Assembly: GCA_964036275.1 (NCBI GenBank)
Contig: OZ038434.1
Location: forward strand, 12,809,259-12,873,258
Source: Litoditis marina
Lineage: Eukaryota; Nematoda; Chromadorea; Rhabditida; Rhabditidae
Reading direction: 5' to 3'
Length of the DNA stretch: 64,000 nucleotides
The translations under genes were made by a program, and so were the position numbers. The notes under the pieces were generated by a model. It was not told where the DNA came from, searched no databases, and saw only the letters and a program-made list of their open reading frames with translations. Positions 25,501-37,589 of the stretch are shown here, in pieces. Each line of letters starts with the position of its first letter. Position 1 is the first letter of the stretch.

Positions 25501-26531
25501 AATGAAGCTTTGCAGACGACCAGTTGTCTTTCCAATCTGAAACACTTAACTTATAGAGTGCATTCAAAAATCAGCACACACCGAATAGTATTCAAAAGAA
25601 AACCCCGTTTTCTTAAATTCAAATACGTCGAATTCGTTAATTTTGGTTGAAAAGCCCAGGTTTCGCGAAAAAAAGAGCAAGTTTTTCGAGAATTGTGGAA
25701 AGATGAATCCGCAACAACTGACGAATTCTTTGGCCGATATAGGTTGTTATAGACTAGAGTACTGACTACTGCTCACAAATGAATGAATGTAAGTGGAACT
25801 GCAGAATGCGTACAATATGGGCCAATTCTATATGTGACCGGGTTTTTTGGTAACCTAACCGGTTTTTGGTAACCCTTTTTTCAGGTTGGAACCATTCACC
25901 CTGTTCTCCAGTGAGAAAACCGGGCGGTTCAGGAAGACGCTTCTGAGCAGTCGGTTCGGTTTTCCAGTGACCGGTTCGGAAAGGACCCGGTTGTCGAGTG
26001 AACTAGCCTACTTACCGTGGCACAGGTGCCAGCCTTCTCATTGAACCAGTGTCTAATTTCGTCCATCGGCCCGCACTTGACCAAGCCATGCTTTCCACGT
26101 CTTTTGATCAACTGGTCTGGCTTGATCACTGCTTTCTGGAAATTATAATTTAAATGTTGCAGAAGGTCAAATTGAGACGAAACGAACCACAGCCCATTTA
26201 AGTTCTAGAAAATGCGTGCACTCGGGCAAAATCGACGCGACTTTTTGTCGTGACTATATTTGATTATTCTATTTCCGGAAAAAAAAGACTAAATTTGCCC
26301 AGAGTGTGCAGAAAATCAACCGGTTTTTCCGAGATTCGGCCAAGTTTTCCGGATAATGCTCTTACTCACCTCACAGTTGTTGACCCAGTGGTCTGCCTTC
26401 GCCTTGAGTGCATCGAAGTCGGCAATCTTTGTGATTCTGACCGGGGAGGGGGCATCGACTAGACCGGACGGCTCCAGGTGGCGGTAGAGCACCTCCTTGC
26501 CCGACAGCTCACTCACTGCCTTCGCCGACAT
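13559..26531 (-). CDS. ACLY: ATP-citrate lyase (ATP-citrate synthase), 27 exons, 1109 residues
   Basis: The cytosolic enzyme converts citrate, CoA and ATP to acetyl-CoA and oxaloacetate for lipid synthesis and acetylation. Exons: 26370-26531, 26016-26135, 25408-25536, 24934-25067, 24179-24258, 23798-23943, 23386-23504, 22846-22990, 22440-22496, 22007-22124, 21585-21733, 21083-21190, 20715-20795, 20358-20465, 19564-19758, 19136-19269, 18584-18742, 17948-18086, 17605-17719, 17013-17119, 16326-16475, 15680-15835, 15144-15287, 14565-14687, 14141-14300, 13820-13908, 13559-13561. The ATP-grasp half has [15 protein letters not shown] and EINPL; the citrate-binding part has [12 protein letters not shown] and HVFGPETHM. 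The CoA-ligase part has [12 protein letters not shown] and [11 protein letters not shown] with the phosphohistidine at about residue 766. The citrate-synthase-like part has [22 protein letters not shown] and LNVDG. Residues 454-489 form a short linker where animal enzymes are phosphoregulated. The length is close to the human enzyme (1101). The start is two bases after an AG acceptor. Confidence 0.97.
13676..13750. mobile_element. Short inverted-repeat element, TTGTAGTTTGAT family, in the last ACLY intron
   Basis: The ends read TTTGTAGTTTGATT and, inverted, CCAAACTACAA. Related copies with the same ends occur near 32961-33033, 34797-34856, 46822-46890, 47514-47595, 52938-53019 and 60744-60816. 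A diverged copy is near 44547-44631. Confidence 0.6.
15963..16156. mobile_element. Inverted-repeat element in an ACLY intron
   Basis: The left end CATACCCTAAATGCCTCAG and the right end CTGAGCATTTAGGGTATG are inverted copies. The interior holds several GGGGGTTTT runs. It lies between exons 21 and 22. Confidence 0.7.
17400..17576. mobile_element. Inverted-repeat element with GCGACTTTGTT ends in an ACLY intron
   Basis: The element starts GCGACTTTGTT and ends AACAAAGTCGC. Related half-elements are seen near 29098-29147 and 63820-63866, where an AACACCTGATTTTCAAT-like block precedes an AAAGTCGC end. Confidence 0.5.
18325..18578. mobile_element. TATACT-ended MITE, interrupted by a second element
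   Basis: The ends TATACT...AGTCAATTGAATAGTCACGT and ...CACGTGACCGTGCAATTGACTAACAGTATA form imperfect inverted repeats. Other copies lie at 36008-36129, 42259-42394, 45224-45354 and 46935-47068. This copy is split at about 18420 by another element. TA at the ends suggests a TA target site, as in Tc1/mariner-type elements. Confidence 0.75.
18417..18541. mobile_element. AAGAAGGACGATTATG-family MITE nested in another MITE
   Basis: The ends AAGCAGGACGATTATGTGG and CCACATAATCGTCCTTCTT are inverted. A second, inner inverted repeat surrounds TTTAAACTGCAATTG. Three more copies (36661-36785, 53910-54033, 54138-54261) are flanked by TTAA on both sides; here the flanks are TTCA and TTAA. Confidence 0.8.
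18814..18866. repeat. Perfect 21-base-pair hairpin in an ACLY intron
   Basis: Bases 18814-18834 (TCTCTTGATG, then AAGTTTAACAT) are the exact reverse complement of 18846-18866, with an 11-base loop. It lies in the intron between exons 16 and 17. It could be a foldback remnant or a small-RNA precursor; nothing else decides this. Confidence 0.75.
20170..20339. mobile_element. AACCCGGT-ended inverted-repeat element in an ACLY intron
   Basis: The left end AACCCGGTTTTTCGTAAACC and right end (inverted) AACCCGGTATTTCGTTAACC match. The right end is only about 18 bases from the donor of exon 14. A related GGTAACC-rich stretch lies at about 25838-25985 in another ACLY intron. Confidence 0.6.
21283..21350. 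repeat. AAT-repeat with a TTACGGCAACTATTTCAGCCG core
   Basis: AAT/ATT triplet runs flank a short core, GGCAACTATTTCAGCCGT. The same core inside AAT triplets occurs at 59462-59515. Confidence 0.6.
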
Positions 26532-29500
26532 TTCTGGAATCATACGTAGAAGAGTAACACATCAGGTCGAGAAAAGTGTGAATAAGCAACACCAAATGAC
26601 CAAAAAGTGAGTATGTGTGACCGAAAATGCGAAAACGTTGCATTATTGTACCTGTACGAGTTGCGTGAGTGAATATTGAATAACAAATTATTTGAAATTC
26701 GAATGTAATAATAAACACAACTAACGGGAGCACGAAGTAGGATATTAACCCGACGGATGAGATATACGGTTAACGGACACGGAATATGTATGCATTTCGC
26801 GTTTAAGAGGAATTTTGCGTCGCCTTCACTATCAATATAGTTCAGTTCTAATTCATTATATTGAATATTGTGATTCGATATTGATTTCCCTTTCCCTGTT
26901 ACTCACTCTCAAAATGCACTGGTGCGAGAGCGAAATAAACTCCGCAGAGTGATTTTTACATTCGTGGTTACACATGTAATCAGTGCAGTGTGAGAAAAAA
27001 TGGTGTGAGAAACACATAATTCCGGCAGACTCGTTGTAAACGCGTAAGAATAGTTTGTGTTCCCACACTAAGCAAGCTAGAATTCAGAAAATATGGAAAG
27101 TGTTCGACATTTCGGCATTTGTTATGTGAAAAACGCAGTAGAAGTAGAAGAAGCAAAGCAAGTTATGCGGAGGATAAACGAATAGACTTTGTGGTATGTT
27201 TGTTAAGCGAAGAAGGCCGAATGCCAATAGAAATAGACGTCCCTGGGGACATTTTTCAAAAACAAAATAGAAGGCCGATACGCATAAAAGATAGCGCACT
27301 ATGCCTACACTGTTGTTTGACGCAGAGTACATGCTCATTACATTCACAAAAGCACGGCCAATTGGCTCAATCGCACAAAAACAAATGAAACGAAAAACGG
27401 TTAGAATTACATAGATACATTGAGGAATGCAACAGGTGAAGGAGAAAGTCGCCTCTTTTAATGTATGATTTCTAGAAAAATCGAGTCATTTGAGTAATTC
27501 CTTCAGATTACAAAGTTATTTCATATTTAACCTGTTATTACTTCCCCTTGTAGTGAAAAGTTCATGCAAAGAGTCGAAAATTAGGTGTAAAAAGAAGGGC
27601 AGCACTGTTTCTAACTCGCTAACGTTGGTTATATGTTATAACAGAAAAAAATAGAAGAGTTGAGTGAAACCGGCGAAGCAAAAAGATGCTCTTCTCGGCA
27701 GAATCCGGTAGCAGGGATGAATAATACATAAACCACCCTTTCTCACCATCTCACATGAACTAGACTTAGAAAAAGAATCTACCCTATCATGAAGAGCTTG
27801 TCGTTAGCGATATAACATTTATTCATTATCACAAATATCTTATAGCAATAATTCTTTAACTATATAATATATTCTACCCCCTGGCAAAGTGATAGTATTG
27901 CCAAAGAGCATAAAAGCAGACTATGCAGGAATGCAGGTGCGAGCAAGCCAGCAATTCGTTCACAAACTAATTTCAGCTATTCTAAGTTTCTGAGTTATAA
28001 TTATCCCAGATTAACATACCATTAACACGGTACACGTGCATAGCGTAACGTGAATAGGATGATTAATGAATAGAACAGTGAAAAAATTTCATTTAAGGGC
28101 CATCATGGTTATCTCAGGTGTTTCGATGCGGAGTATCCGATAACAATAAAAGATTGAAAATTAGAACGTCAAGTATATACGATAAGACATGCCTTTTACT
28201 AAAATCTCCCAAGTAGTAATTATTTCGTCATTCGCTGGGTGAATGCTAGGAATAGACACATTATGAAACAATAAATGTGGCCACGTAGACGAAACGCGTC
28301 CGACTGAGCTGGCAACAAGACTTTCGTGTATTGTGTCAACAAAAAGGCCGATAAAACAAGCAATTGGTGTCACTTCCTATATGAACAGATCTGATAACAG
28401 ATAACACCGAATTGATGATAATGTCAGATAGAATTGCACTGGTTTGTTTTATTTGACCAAGACAAATATGTGACCATATCGTTCGAGACAGATAAGGAAA
28501 GATACTTGTAAACTCGTGAATCATATAAATTGCAATTTTTCTTTCAAACTTCAAACTCAACTCTAACCAATAGAAAACTTAACCCTAACCAACCATATTG
28601 CAATTTGAAACTGATGATTTCAAATTTCAACTGCAAGTAACGATATCACGAAACCAAACTTCGTGGAAAATATTTGAAAAATACAAGTAATTAGATTAGA
28701 ATCAGATTAGTTTAGTTGGAATTGAACAATATTTTTCGATTGAATCCTTCTATAAACAATGAGCACACATTTTCGGTTTGTAAATCTTGGAGCAAAAAAA
28801 TGTTGTGGCGCAAAACTCGGCAAAACGAACCCATGAGAATTCAAACGCAAAATCAATAACAGCTGGAAAGCGCCTAACATTATATAGTAGCGTTTTTTTC
28901 AGCGCTGGAAAAACATGCAATGATGCCACTTCACTTGTGAACATCGGATAATCAAAACTTCTATTTTTTTTTGAATGATGTAATTTAATGTTCTACTTGG
29001 AGTGATGTGATTAGTCTATTGTAATGATTACGAAACGAACGATAAGTGTCACCTTTACTGGTGAAAACCTCACTTTCCCCCCTTTTGTAGTATCTTCACT
29101 TAGATAAAACACCTGATTTTCAATTAATTTTTGTGGGGAATAAAGTCGCCTCAAGTATGATCTGAATGAATGAGACTAGTTGAATAGCAGATTATCGCCT
29201 AAACCCAAAAACTGCTGGATGTTGAAATGGAGAATATCGAAGGTGAATAGGCCCATAAAAGCGGAAAACATTCGATGGAAGATTACATCAGCCTATGCAC
29301 CACCGGGAACACGTGTAGTGTTCGCCGTCTCACAATCGAACGACCCCTGATAAGTAAAATACCCTGACCCACAGGACTAAAAAATACGATTAATGGTTAA
29401 GGAAGGTTTTAAATACGCACCAAAAAACATGAAAAGGTTCTTATTAATGAAATGACATGAGCATCGCATTACTCATGAATAGTGATCATCAACCTCGACT

Positions 29501-31486
29501 CGAGGGTAATAAGCTGTTATAAAACTCCACAAAAAAACATATTGTTTTTCGTTGGAACGCTCGGTTCAAACTCAAAAAGTGGTGTAAACGCTGATTGAAG
29601 GTGGGGCGAATAAAAAGCAAATTTAGCTAGCAGCTGGTGCCAATTTTCAAAGAAAGTGCAGGAACGTGACAATTACGTAACCGAAGGTGTACTCATATGC
29701 ATAGTGCTTAAAACTTCGCGCAGAAACAATGAAACTATATAATATATCACAGCGAACTTTTCTCTCTCGTTCTGAAACTTGAGCAATTTGGGTCTAATTC
29801 CGCAAAACTAGCAGAACCCAACACAACAATGAAATTTACGAACAAGAAGTTTGAAAGAGAAAAATGTAATGTTTTTGTGAGATGTTTGGAATAATTGCAA
29901 TGGAATCTTTCGGGTAATTCTTGGTTGCCGAGTAGGCTCGTTATGAATATATGGAATTTTGGGGAAAATCACAAACAGAAACCGGACGTCTCGAATATCA
30001 CCCCCCTGGGAAATCGGAAATAAATATCAGTCGAAGCACATTCACCAAATCCAAAACATTGCCCAAAATTGTGATGAACATCTATCGAAATCGATGCGCT
30101 AGTGATCCGGAGAATGGTATCTACTTGACATGTCGATATCACCGAAAACATGGACTAGTAGAGAGACTAATTCGGAAAATTGTAACAGTTCAACAACAGA
30201 GGGCAATCACGGGAAACGCATGTGTTATCAGTTATGAATAGGTTTTCACGTGCAAATCACATGACCATAAAAGGTGGTATGGCTGGAAAGACAGGGAAAA
30301 GATAGCCTTTGCGCGCGCACAAAGTCGAGTAACAACGAGGTCACGGACATATCCCACAAGCACGCGGTCGATTTGCGCCCCAAAACTAAAGTAAGTACGG
30401 ATTATTGAACGGAACAACTCTAAAATAGTATTGGATAGTGCAGACTGTTGGAAAATTGACTGGATAACGAGAACAACTCAAAGGAATAGGATACTTATTA
30501 CGCGAAATCTGCGCAATTTCGGGTTTTTTTCCACACAACGTATGCAAAAAAAGCGTTCACCTTCAATTGGGAAAATGGCTTTTCACAAACTGACACATCT
30601 TACTTGTGTACGATTCGAAGAAAGTGGTGGTTCAAGTGATATTAACACTACTGGAAAAAACTACTTTTATCAGATTTTTTGATGAAAACAACAACCAATT
30701 ACACGATTACGATGATGAAAACAAGAACCAATTGATGAAAACAAGAACCAATTACACGATTACGATAGTACAGAAACATAAAACTATTCAAACGAGAGTA
30801 GATATCGTGGCGACGTATAAGTATACGTTACATATACGTACGCGTACGTGCAAAATCTAAGGAACAATTTATTTGAAAGCGAAAGGCCGAGCGAGAGTAG
30901 CCGGTCAGAATATATTCCGCCACACAAGCACATCATTGCGCGTAAAGACCGTTGAGATCAATCGTTGTCTACGAGAAACACGGAATAAAAAATACACTTT
31001 GCACTTTGCATACAAGTTTTATAAAAAACTGTATGAGCTATTGATTTACTTAAGTATGTAGCTCAACATGTAACTTACTCAGAATGTTGAAGTTGTAGTA
31101 ATATAATGTGCAGAGTAACTCAGCAAGGTTCAACTTTGTGTTTGACTGACAAATGTCGATATCTCGATCTATGTTTTCAAATAGTGCATCATTCTGTTTT
31201 TCTTACCGCAAAGCAAATATGTCTGATAAGGGTGAACTGAGGTCGAATCAGCAAGCAACACCAATATTTACATTCATCTGTGTTATAGTTCTCGCCATTC
31301 CCACCGACTTGGCGCTGCACTTTCGCACGTAATGAAATTTCCATTGGATATATTTCATGAAAAGACGATAATAGTTTCTGCAAGTGTTCTTACTCACATG
31401 TTGTAGCCAGGGTGAACAACTGCCAGAGAAAACTTCAACATGGTCAGAAACCCACTGGATTCTGTTCACCCCTGACATTTCTCTGT

Positions 31487-32128
31487 TTCACCCCGAAACC
31501 ACCCCTGTTTTAGCAGGGGCCAAACCGTGGTATGGCCCCTGCTAAGACAGGGAGAAAACAGAGGAATTTCTGGGGGAAATCAGAGAAATCTCAGTGATGA
31601 AAAAGAGAAATTACGGGTTGCTTCAGAACATAATACAAACGAATATTTTAGAAAATAAACATTTTTTTCATTATCTAAAAGACAATATCAAAAACATTTT
31701 GTGAATTTTTACTTTAACTTATTAACCTGCAGTTAATAGTCAAGTACTCTCCCATCATAAATCATATACGATACGATTTCAAACTCAGAGTGAAACGACA
31801 AACGGCGGCCAGCCACATCTGGCGGTGCGCCGTATCTAGTACGGGTTGGCTCTAATGTGTGCAGAACAGCTGATCGAGCCAGCTACTCTGGTGCGCCGCG
31901 CGCGAAATCGCTGTTTTCTCCCCGCCACATCCCTGCTAATGATTGCTCTATAATATCCCGTACATATCCCTGAAATACCTCCGGTATTTCCCTACTAAAA
32001 ATGTCAAAGTAAGTGCTGGGAAATTACCGGGAAATCACCCTGAATTATCCCTGATCTACCCCGATTTTCCCCCTACTTTCTCTCAGAAATTTCAGTGAAA
32101 ATTTTCTCTCTGTTCTGTCAGGGAAGTC
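31487..32128. mobile_element. Inverted-repeat element with CCCTGTTTT / TCAGGG ends
   Basis: The left side has CACCCCTGTTTTAGCAGGGG and the right side ends in TTCTGTCAGGG, with purine-rich and pyrimidine-rich arms that mirror each other. The internal CGCCGTATCTAGTACGGGTT recurs inverted in the element at 48513-49254. Confidence 0.5.
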
Positions 32129-32686
32129 CAACTACCTCTGCCGTTTGGAGTTTTGTGGGCACAGCTACCGAAGATTCAGTGGGAGTGAAACCGGAACTGT
32201 ATAATTGTACATAACCGGCAAGTCTGTTACAAAAGGATATGTCATTTTTTGATTTCAAACCACGTGAGACTAAATCAGAAACCAAAGTTCCTCGTCATTT
32301 AATCCGCCCTCTTCATTATAAACTATAGGAACAGCTCTGAAATTCTCGCATTTTATTAGAAGTCACGCCTACGACTCATAATAATCAATTTCTATTCTTT
32401 TCAAAACTCAAGACTCTTCCACATTTCCGTATGAATTTACAGTATCAATTGAAACTTCAATCTGTTTTCGACAGTAACAAGTGAATAATTCCTGAATGAT
32501 CTCAGATTTTGGAATTGGTCTAAAACTGCAAAGGATCAAGATTGTATAGTCAATGTTTATTTGAGAGAAATTTGTAGTTACAAACTGTAATTGTTCCCGA
32601 TTGATGAAAGGAAGGTATACAAACTTTTTTGCAATGATGCTTCTTTCAGCGAAGAGAATGATTTCCAAGAGGTAGATTGATTCAAC

Positions 32687-32921
32687 TATAGTCTGTTTCA
32701 CGCATCAATAGCCCTATACAGTAAGATTGTAAATCTTTCAAACAAGTTTTTCATATCTTGTAGGTATTGTCACCCGTTCCATCCCCGTGATTTTGTGTTC
32801 CACATTGCTTACTACCAGCATAGAAAACATGAATCTAAAAGTATGTTTCTTGGTTAGATAAATACTCTTGGATATTCGAAAGATTACTGTAGAGAGGTAT
32901 AGATTGGTGAAACAGAATATA
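32687..32921. mobile_element. MITE with TATAGTCTGTTTCAC ends, copy 1
   Basis: It starts CTATAGTCTGTTTCACG and ends GGTGAAACAGAATATA, with TACAGTAA / TTACTGTAGAG just inside each end. Copies 2 and 3 lie at 34413-34649 and 37357-37589. Confidence 0.65.
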
Positions 32922-33641
32922 CCTTTTAGATCATCCGAAAATAAGTCATTTCCCTTTCCCACTGTGTTTGTAGTTTGACCCTGTCGTTTTGGTCGAAACT
33001 GACCACCATTGGCGTGTATTGGGTTCAAACTACAACGAAGATTTGGTCACTCACTATAGTTAGGGTACTGTGTATCTCATTTTCGATGTATACAACAGTA
33101 TAGTTCACTTCATTCCCACTAAGACCCATTGACAGCGTGCCATGATTTTCGGAAGACTATTTCTAAGAGCATACATAAGTATTCTGAAGACGCTTTTCAT
33201 TTTCGTATTCATAAACTGGACAAGCGCTAATACAGATTTTCAGTTTTTTGAAAAACTTCAAATAGGGAAAAATAACCTAAATTATTTATTTCTCCGCAAG
33301 CACCTTATTTGGTAAACGCAGAAAAATCAAACTACACAGCACAGCAGTGCAGACTAACGTTTATGTAAATGTGTAGTCTGTTCTAAGTGACTCCTATAAT
33401 CCTATAAACTAATGATAAATACCGTTTTTGCAAGTGTATGGCGATGTAGGTTCGTCCGTAATTCAGTCGTTATTCGAACATTCCGCCGCGACTGAATAGC
33501 AATTTTTCGTATATATCTCGACAATTGATTCTGTCACAAACAAAAAGGTAAAAAAACAAGTCACCAAGAGTCGAATAACTACGGTAAACCACAATTTTCA
33601 GCTGTGTGACGGTACTTCTATTATATCGTGTTGTAGCAGAA

Positions 33642-34172
33642 TCCTTACAACCCCATGAGAAATTCACATAATCATTTTCATGAGTACTTTTTCAACAATT
33701 CGTGACCTACATGCAAACGTATATCGATGTAGCATTGCAATCGATATTTTTCCGTTAGTGGGTGAAATAGTGCTCATGACAGGATCTCAGGAGGTTTAGG
33801 ACGGCTTTTCAGCGTGCCTGGATGTCTGTCCCTAAATATTGTTGCCAGTCATTTAGGGAAGGTGCCAAGTGTAGATATCGTTCCGTCTTAGACAATTCCC
33901 AGCCGGGCCAGCCACTTTTGTAGCGGCCTCGAAGAGAGAGTGTAAAGTTCAGAGATACGCTGATGTCTTACAACCCCATGAGAAATTCACATAATCATTT
34001 TCATGAGTACTTTTTCAACAATTCGTGACCTACATGCAAACGTATATCGATGTAGCATTGCAATCGATATTTTTCCGTTAGTGGGTGAAATAGCCGGGCC
34101 AGCCACTTTTGCCGGGCCAGCCACTTTTGTAGCGGCCTCGAAGAGAGAGTGTAAAGTTCAGAGATACGCTGA
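33642..34172. repeat. Local tandem duplication
   Basis: About 125 bases starting ACAACCCCATGAGAAATTC (33649) recur at 33971. The segment AGCCGGGCCAGCCACTTTTG with the following GTAGCGGCCTCGAAGAGAG (from about 33900) recurs at about 34092, with an extra partial copy. The copies are almost identical, so the duplication is recent. Confidence 0.8.
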
Positions 34173-34255
34173 TGTCTGAGGCCTCATTGATCTGCATGCT
34201 CTTTTTTTCACTTTTGTAGCTGTGCGATCGCCGACATTCGGCGCCAATCGCTCTG

Positions 34256-34412
34256 AGTACGTATGCTAGAAGATCCCGCCACCCTCATCCCATCCTGCGT
34301 CTCCTCAATCATACGCTATTTCTCTGCTCTTACATCCCGCCGGGATATAAGAGACGAGAAATAGTGAGGCAGAGCGAGAGAGGCAGGATGGGATGAAGGT
34401 GGCGGGATCTTC
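34256..34412. mobile_element. Palindromic element with GTATGCTAGAAGATCCCGCC ends
   Basis: The left arm GATCCCGCCACCCTCATCCC and right arm GGGATGAAGGTGGCGGGATC are inverted. A full-length relative lies at 40778-40954, a decayed one at 39181-39360 and a fragment at about 49555-49630. The right end abuts another MITE at 34413. Confidence 0.7.
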
Positions 34413-34649
34413 TATAGTCTGTTTCACCAATCGATGTACTCCTACAGTAATCCGTCAATTATTCAAGGGGGTGTTTTCTAATGAAAAAGTCATTACTTTG
34501 GTTTTAAATTTCCAGATTCAGTAGTAGTAAACATGCAGAAAACACTATCAACATTTTGGGGGCTTCTGAATACGCTAATATATCAAACATTGACCTGGAA
34601 GAGATAGCAGATTACTGTAGAAGGTTATAAGTGGGTGGAACAAACTATA
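34413..34649. mobile_element. MITE with TATAGTCTGTTTCAC ends, copy 2
   Basis: It starts TATAGTCTGTTTCACCAATC and ends GGTGGAACAAACTATA. It directly follows the palindromic element to its left and seems to have inserted at or near that element's end. Confidence 0.65.
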
Positions 34650-35622
34650 GCAACTAGCATACGTGCTCGGAGGTTCAGCGTGTTTGTAGTTTGATCGCAC
34701 TCGCTTTCGTTCACAGTTCAAAAACCGAACTCTGTGTGGAGATCAAAGCACAGTCCTTTTTGTCCGGCTGCTAGTTGTAGATCTTGTACTGTCCATCTGT
34801 ATTTGTAGTTCGATCGCGCTCCCTTACTATCTGTGTAGACCAAACTACAAACAGATATGGTCACCTCCCGTGCTTGTTTTGTGTCTCTAAGTGTTGTTGC
34901 CAGTCCTTTTCGGCTGCCAATTGTAATCTGCCTGCCCCCTCCAGGCCATAACCCTATTTGTCGTGCCTCGTTGACGACTCGAAATGGGAACAAGCGCAAT
35001 TTAGTCGCACAAAAAGTCATCTCTTCAACTTTGCATCTCATTTCGTGTTTCTAGATATACTACCTTTCAATCTTCCGTGTACCTCTACAGTACTTAATCG
35101 AACATTGGAATGGCCGCTTCACACTGAACACATAAATTATAGTGGATTCAAGATAGAACAAATGCTTGAGGCCCAACTTGATATATGTAGTGTGAGCTGC
35201 ATACAGTTTGAATCCGACCAAAGAGTAACAAACTACAAAAACACACCAGACTACACCAGACCAACCTGTATAACTAACCGATCCGCCTGTCCTTGAGTGA
35301 GCGAGGTCTGAGGTATGACTATCATTCGAAGCGAGGCTTTGTTTTTTCTCCAATTGTCTGACTACTAAGCCTAGATCAGAAAAGTACGGAACTTTGACGA
35401 AACACAGAAAATGTGGTTACAGCTTCATGATTTGTTATAATTTTTGTCTACTCATATCACACATATTCGATGCGTTTGTGTTTGAATACAACCTACATCT
35501 TCATACCGGATGTAAGCAAAGCAACACCTATTCGTGCCATAGTTTTAGGCAACCTGTATTTGTAGTTTACGAACATCTTCCTTCTTCTGTAACTCAAAAC
35601 TATGACGTTTCTCATGCTTCCG

Positions 35623-35625
<3 letters not shown>

Positions 35626-35676
<51 letters not shown>
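35626..35676. repeat. CT dinucleotide microsatellite
   Basis: An uninterrupted run of about 25 CT units. It creates long Ser-Leu open frames that are not genes. Confidence 0.95.
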
Positions 35677-35679
<3 letters not shown>

Positions 35680-36007
35680 GATCTGTCTTTCTCTGCCTCC
35701 TTCTCTATCACTCTCTCCTCACTGTTCCTTGTATTGTTCTGTCTCTCGTCGTCTCTTTCTAGTTTCTCTCACTTTTTGACACCTACGTCAGACTGCTAGG
35801 TTTGGATTTTGCACAATGAGTAAGAGAAACCCTGAAATCTAGTAATTGAAAAACTCGAGTGAGAGGGAACATACTAGAAATAGGTTATGAAGTTGGTTAT
35901 GAATTTAGTACTAGTTTTAGTCTTTAATGAGGGTGTGAACTTCTTGTCCTGGTGAGGTGGCGAGGCACACCGATTCGGATAGGTGAGCTTGTATGGAGAG
36001 AGGTGTC

Positions 36008-36129
36008 TATACTAGAAGTCATTTATTAGTCACGTAAAGCTAGCGTTCTAATGAGGAATCGTGCACTTTCTCATTGCACGTTTCAGATTTCTGCTGTTAC
36101 ACGTGACTGTGCAATTGACTAAAGGTATA
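36008..36129. mobile_element. TATACT-ended MITE, solo copy
   Basis: It starts TATACTAGAAGTCATTTATT and ends CAATTGACTAAAGGTATA, matching the family copy that is interrupted at 18325-18578. Confidence 0.7.
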
Positions 36130-36660
36130 CCTGCATTCTATCTCATTATTTCTCTTCTCTCTCCCACCCTCTTTCCCTACTTCCCCTGCTCTATTTCTCT
36201 TTCTCTCTATCCCTACCGCTTTATTTGCTTACTTTATCCTGTTTTCAGTGAAGCAAATCCAGCTCTCATTTCATATATAGAACACTAGTTCATATTGACT
36301 TCTATGAACCCTACTTCTGTTGAACAAAGAACAATTTATTCCACCAAAATAAGCAGTATACGAAAAAAACACCAGATACTAAGGAATTCAGTAATGTGTA
36401 CATTCTTTTTTCTCAGTTCAAGGACGTTGTTGACTATAGATTTCCACTATAATCAACTTTCGTATAGTATATTTCAAAGTATTTGTTCTCTCTTCTCTTA
36501 CCGATTAATTTATTGTTTCATGTAATACAGTTCTTTCCAATGTGGTCCCCAGAAAGTGTTTTTAGTCATTTATGCCACTGTTCGAGTATCTACCTCTGGT
36601 ACAATCCTGTTCAGAATGCTTCTATTTCATAAATAATTTTCTGCAGATTCTACGGTAGCA

Positions 36661-36785
36661 TTAAAAGCAGGACGATTATGTGGACCAATTTCGTGTCATC
36701 GGTCCTTTAAACTGCAATTGAAAAATGTATTGCAGTTTAAAGGACTGGGGCGTTCGGATTGGACCACATAATCATCCTTCTTTAA
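36661..36785. mobile_element. AAGAAGGACGATTATG-family MITE with TTAA flanks
   Basis: TTAA at 36661-36664 and 36782-36785 flanks inverted ends AAGCAGGACGATTATGTGG and CCACATAATCATCCTTC. TTAA duplications are typical of piggyBac-type transposition. Confidence 0.75.
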
Positions 36786-37356
36786 GTTTCCAGAGAAATG
36801 GCCTGAGCAATGGGATCGTGTGTATCCTCGGAGAGTGATGAGCATTTTCGAGAGGAACAGAAAAGGAGGCAGTCGTGAGTTTCTGATAAAGTGTAAAAAC
36901 TACTAGAATCAAAACAATCGCATGAAACGTGGGAAAACATTAGCAAGCATACACTCTAGATTTACAGTTCTGATGACTTGACGAAATACCATGTGGAAAT
37001 TTTCTTCTTAGTGATAAGCTATGTTCACAAGTATAAAACCTAAAATCTCTTTCAGCGGTTTTTCAGTTTCATAAGAACACGCAAATGACGGAAGTTTTCC
37101 GAATATTTATGTTTGCGCTAAGAAGCAGTCATTCGAAAATTTGGCACGATGCCAATGAGTCTCAGTACGAATGAGACGAACTATAGTTCTGAGGCCATAT
37201 GCAACAAACATCATGGGCCGGATCGGGATGTTTCATGCATACGGCCTCTGATGAGTTTTTGAAGATCATAATGAACTACCTATTCATGGGTGAATTTTGT
37301 GTTTCTTGCTTAGTGTGGCTTGGCATTTGCACAAAAGTACATTAAAGTCGAACCTT

Positions 37357-37589
37357 TATAGTTCGTTCCACTAATCGATGACTTTCTACAGTAATCTTTT
37401 AATTATTCAAGGGCATTTATCGAATCAACAAACATAATTTCAGATTCACTGTTTTCTATGCTTGTAGTAACCAATGTGGAAAACGAAATAACAGAGTTTC
37501 AACTATATACAACACCTACAATATGAAAAATTCACTCAAAACTTCATAATCCTACTGTAGAGAGCGATTGTTTCGTGAAACAGACTATA
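37357..37589. mobile_element. MITE with TATAGTCTGTTTCAC ends, copy 3
   Basis: It starts TATAGTTCGTTCCACTAATC and ends TTTCGTGAAACAGACTATA, with CTACAGTAATC and CTACTGTAGAG just inside. Confidence 0.65.

Noticed and set aside
29951..30241. 96-residue plus-strand frame
   Set aside because: An isolated frame in AT-rich sequence; no homology recognised and no flanking exons.
32408..32701. 97-residue minus-strand frame, fairly protein-like, overlapping a MITE end
   Set aside because: AT-rich with no splice partners, and its start lies inside a MITE. It could be a gene relic, but nothing supports a live gene.
35394..35799. Long open frames through the CT repeat (Ser-Leu runs)
   Set aside because: They exist only because a dinucleotide repeat has no stop codons; no start, splice or codon evidence supports them.
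36796..36876. Exon-like segment (KWPEQWDRVYPRR frame) as an upstream exon of the 39 kb gene
   Set aside because: Its end phase does not fit the start of the 39026 exon and no linking exon was found. It is kept only as a note in the intergenic entry.
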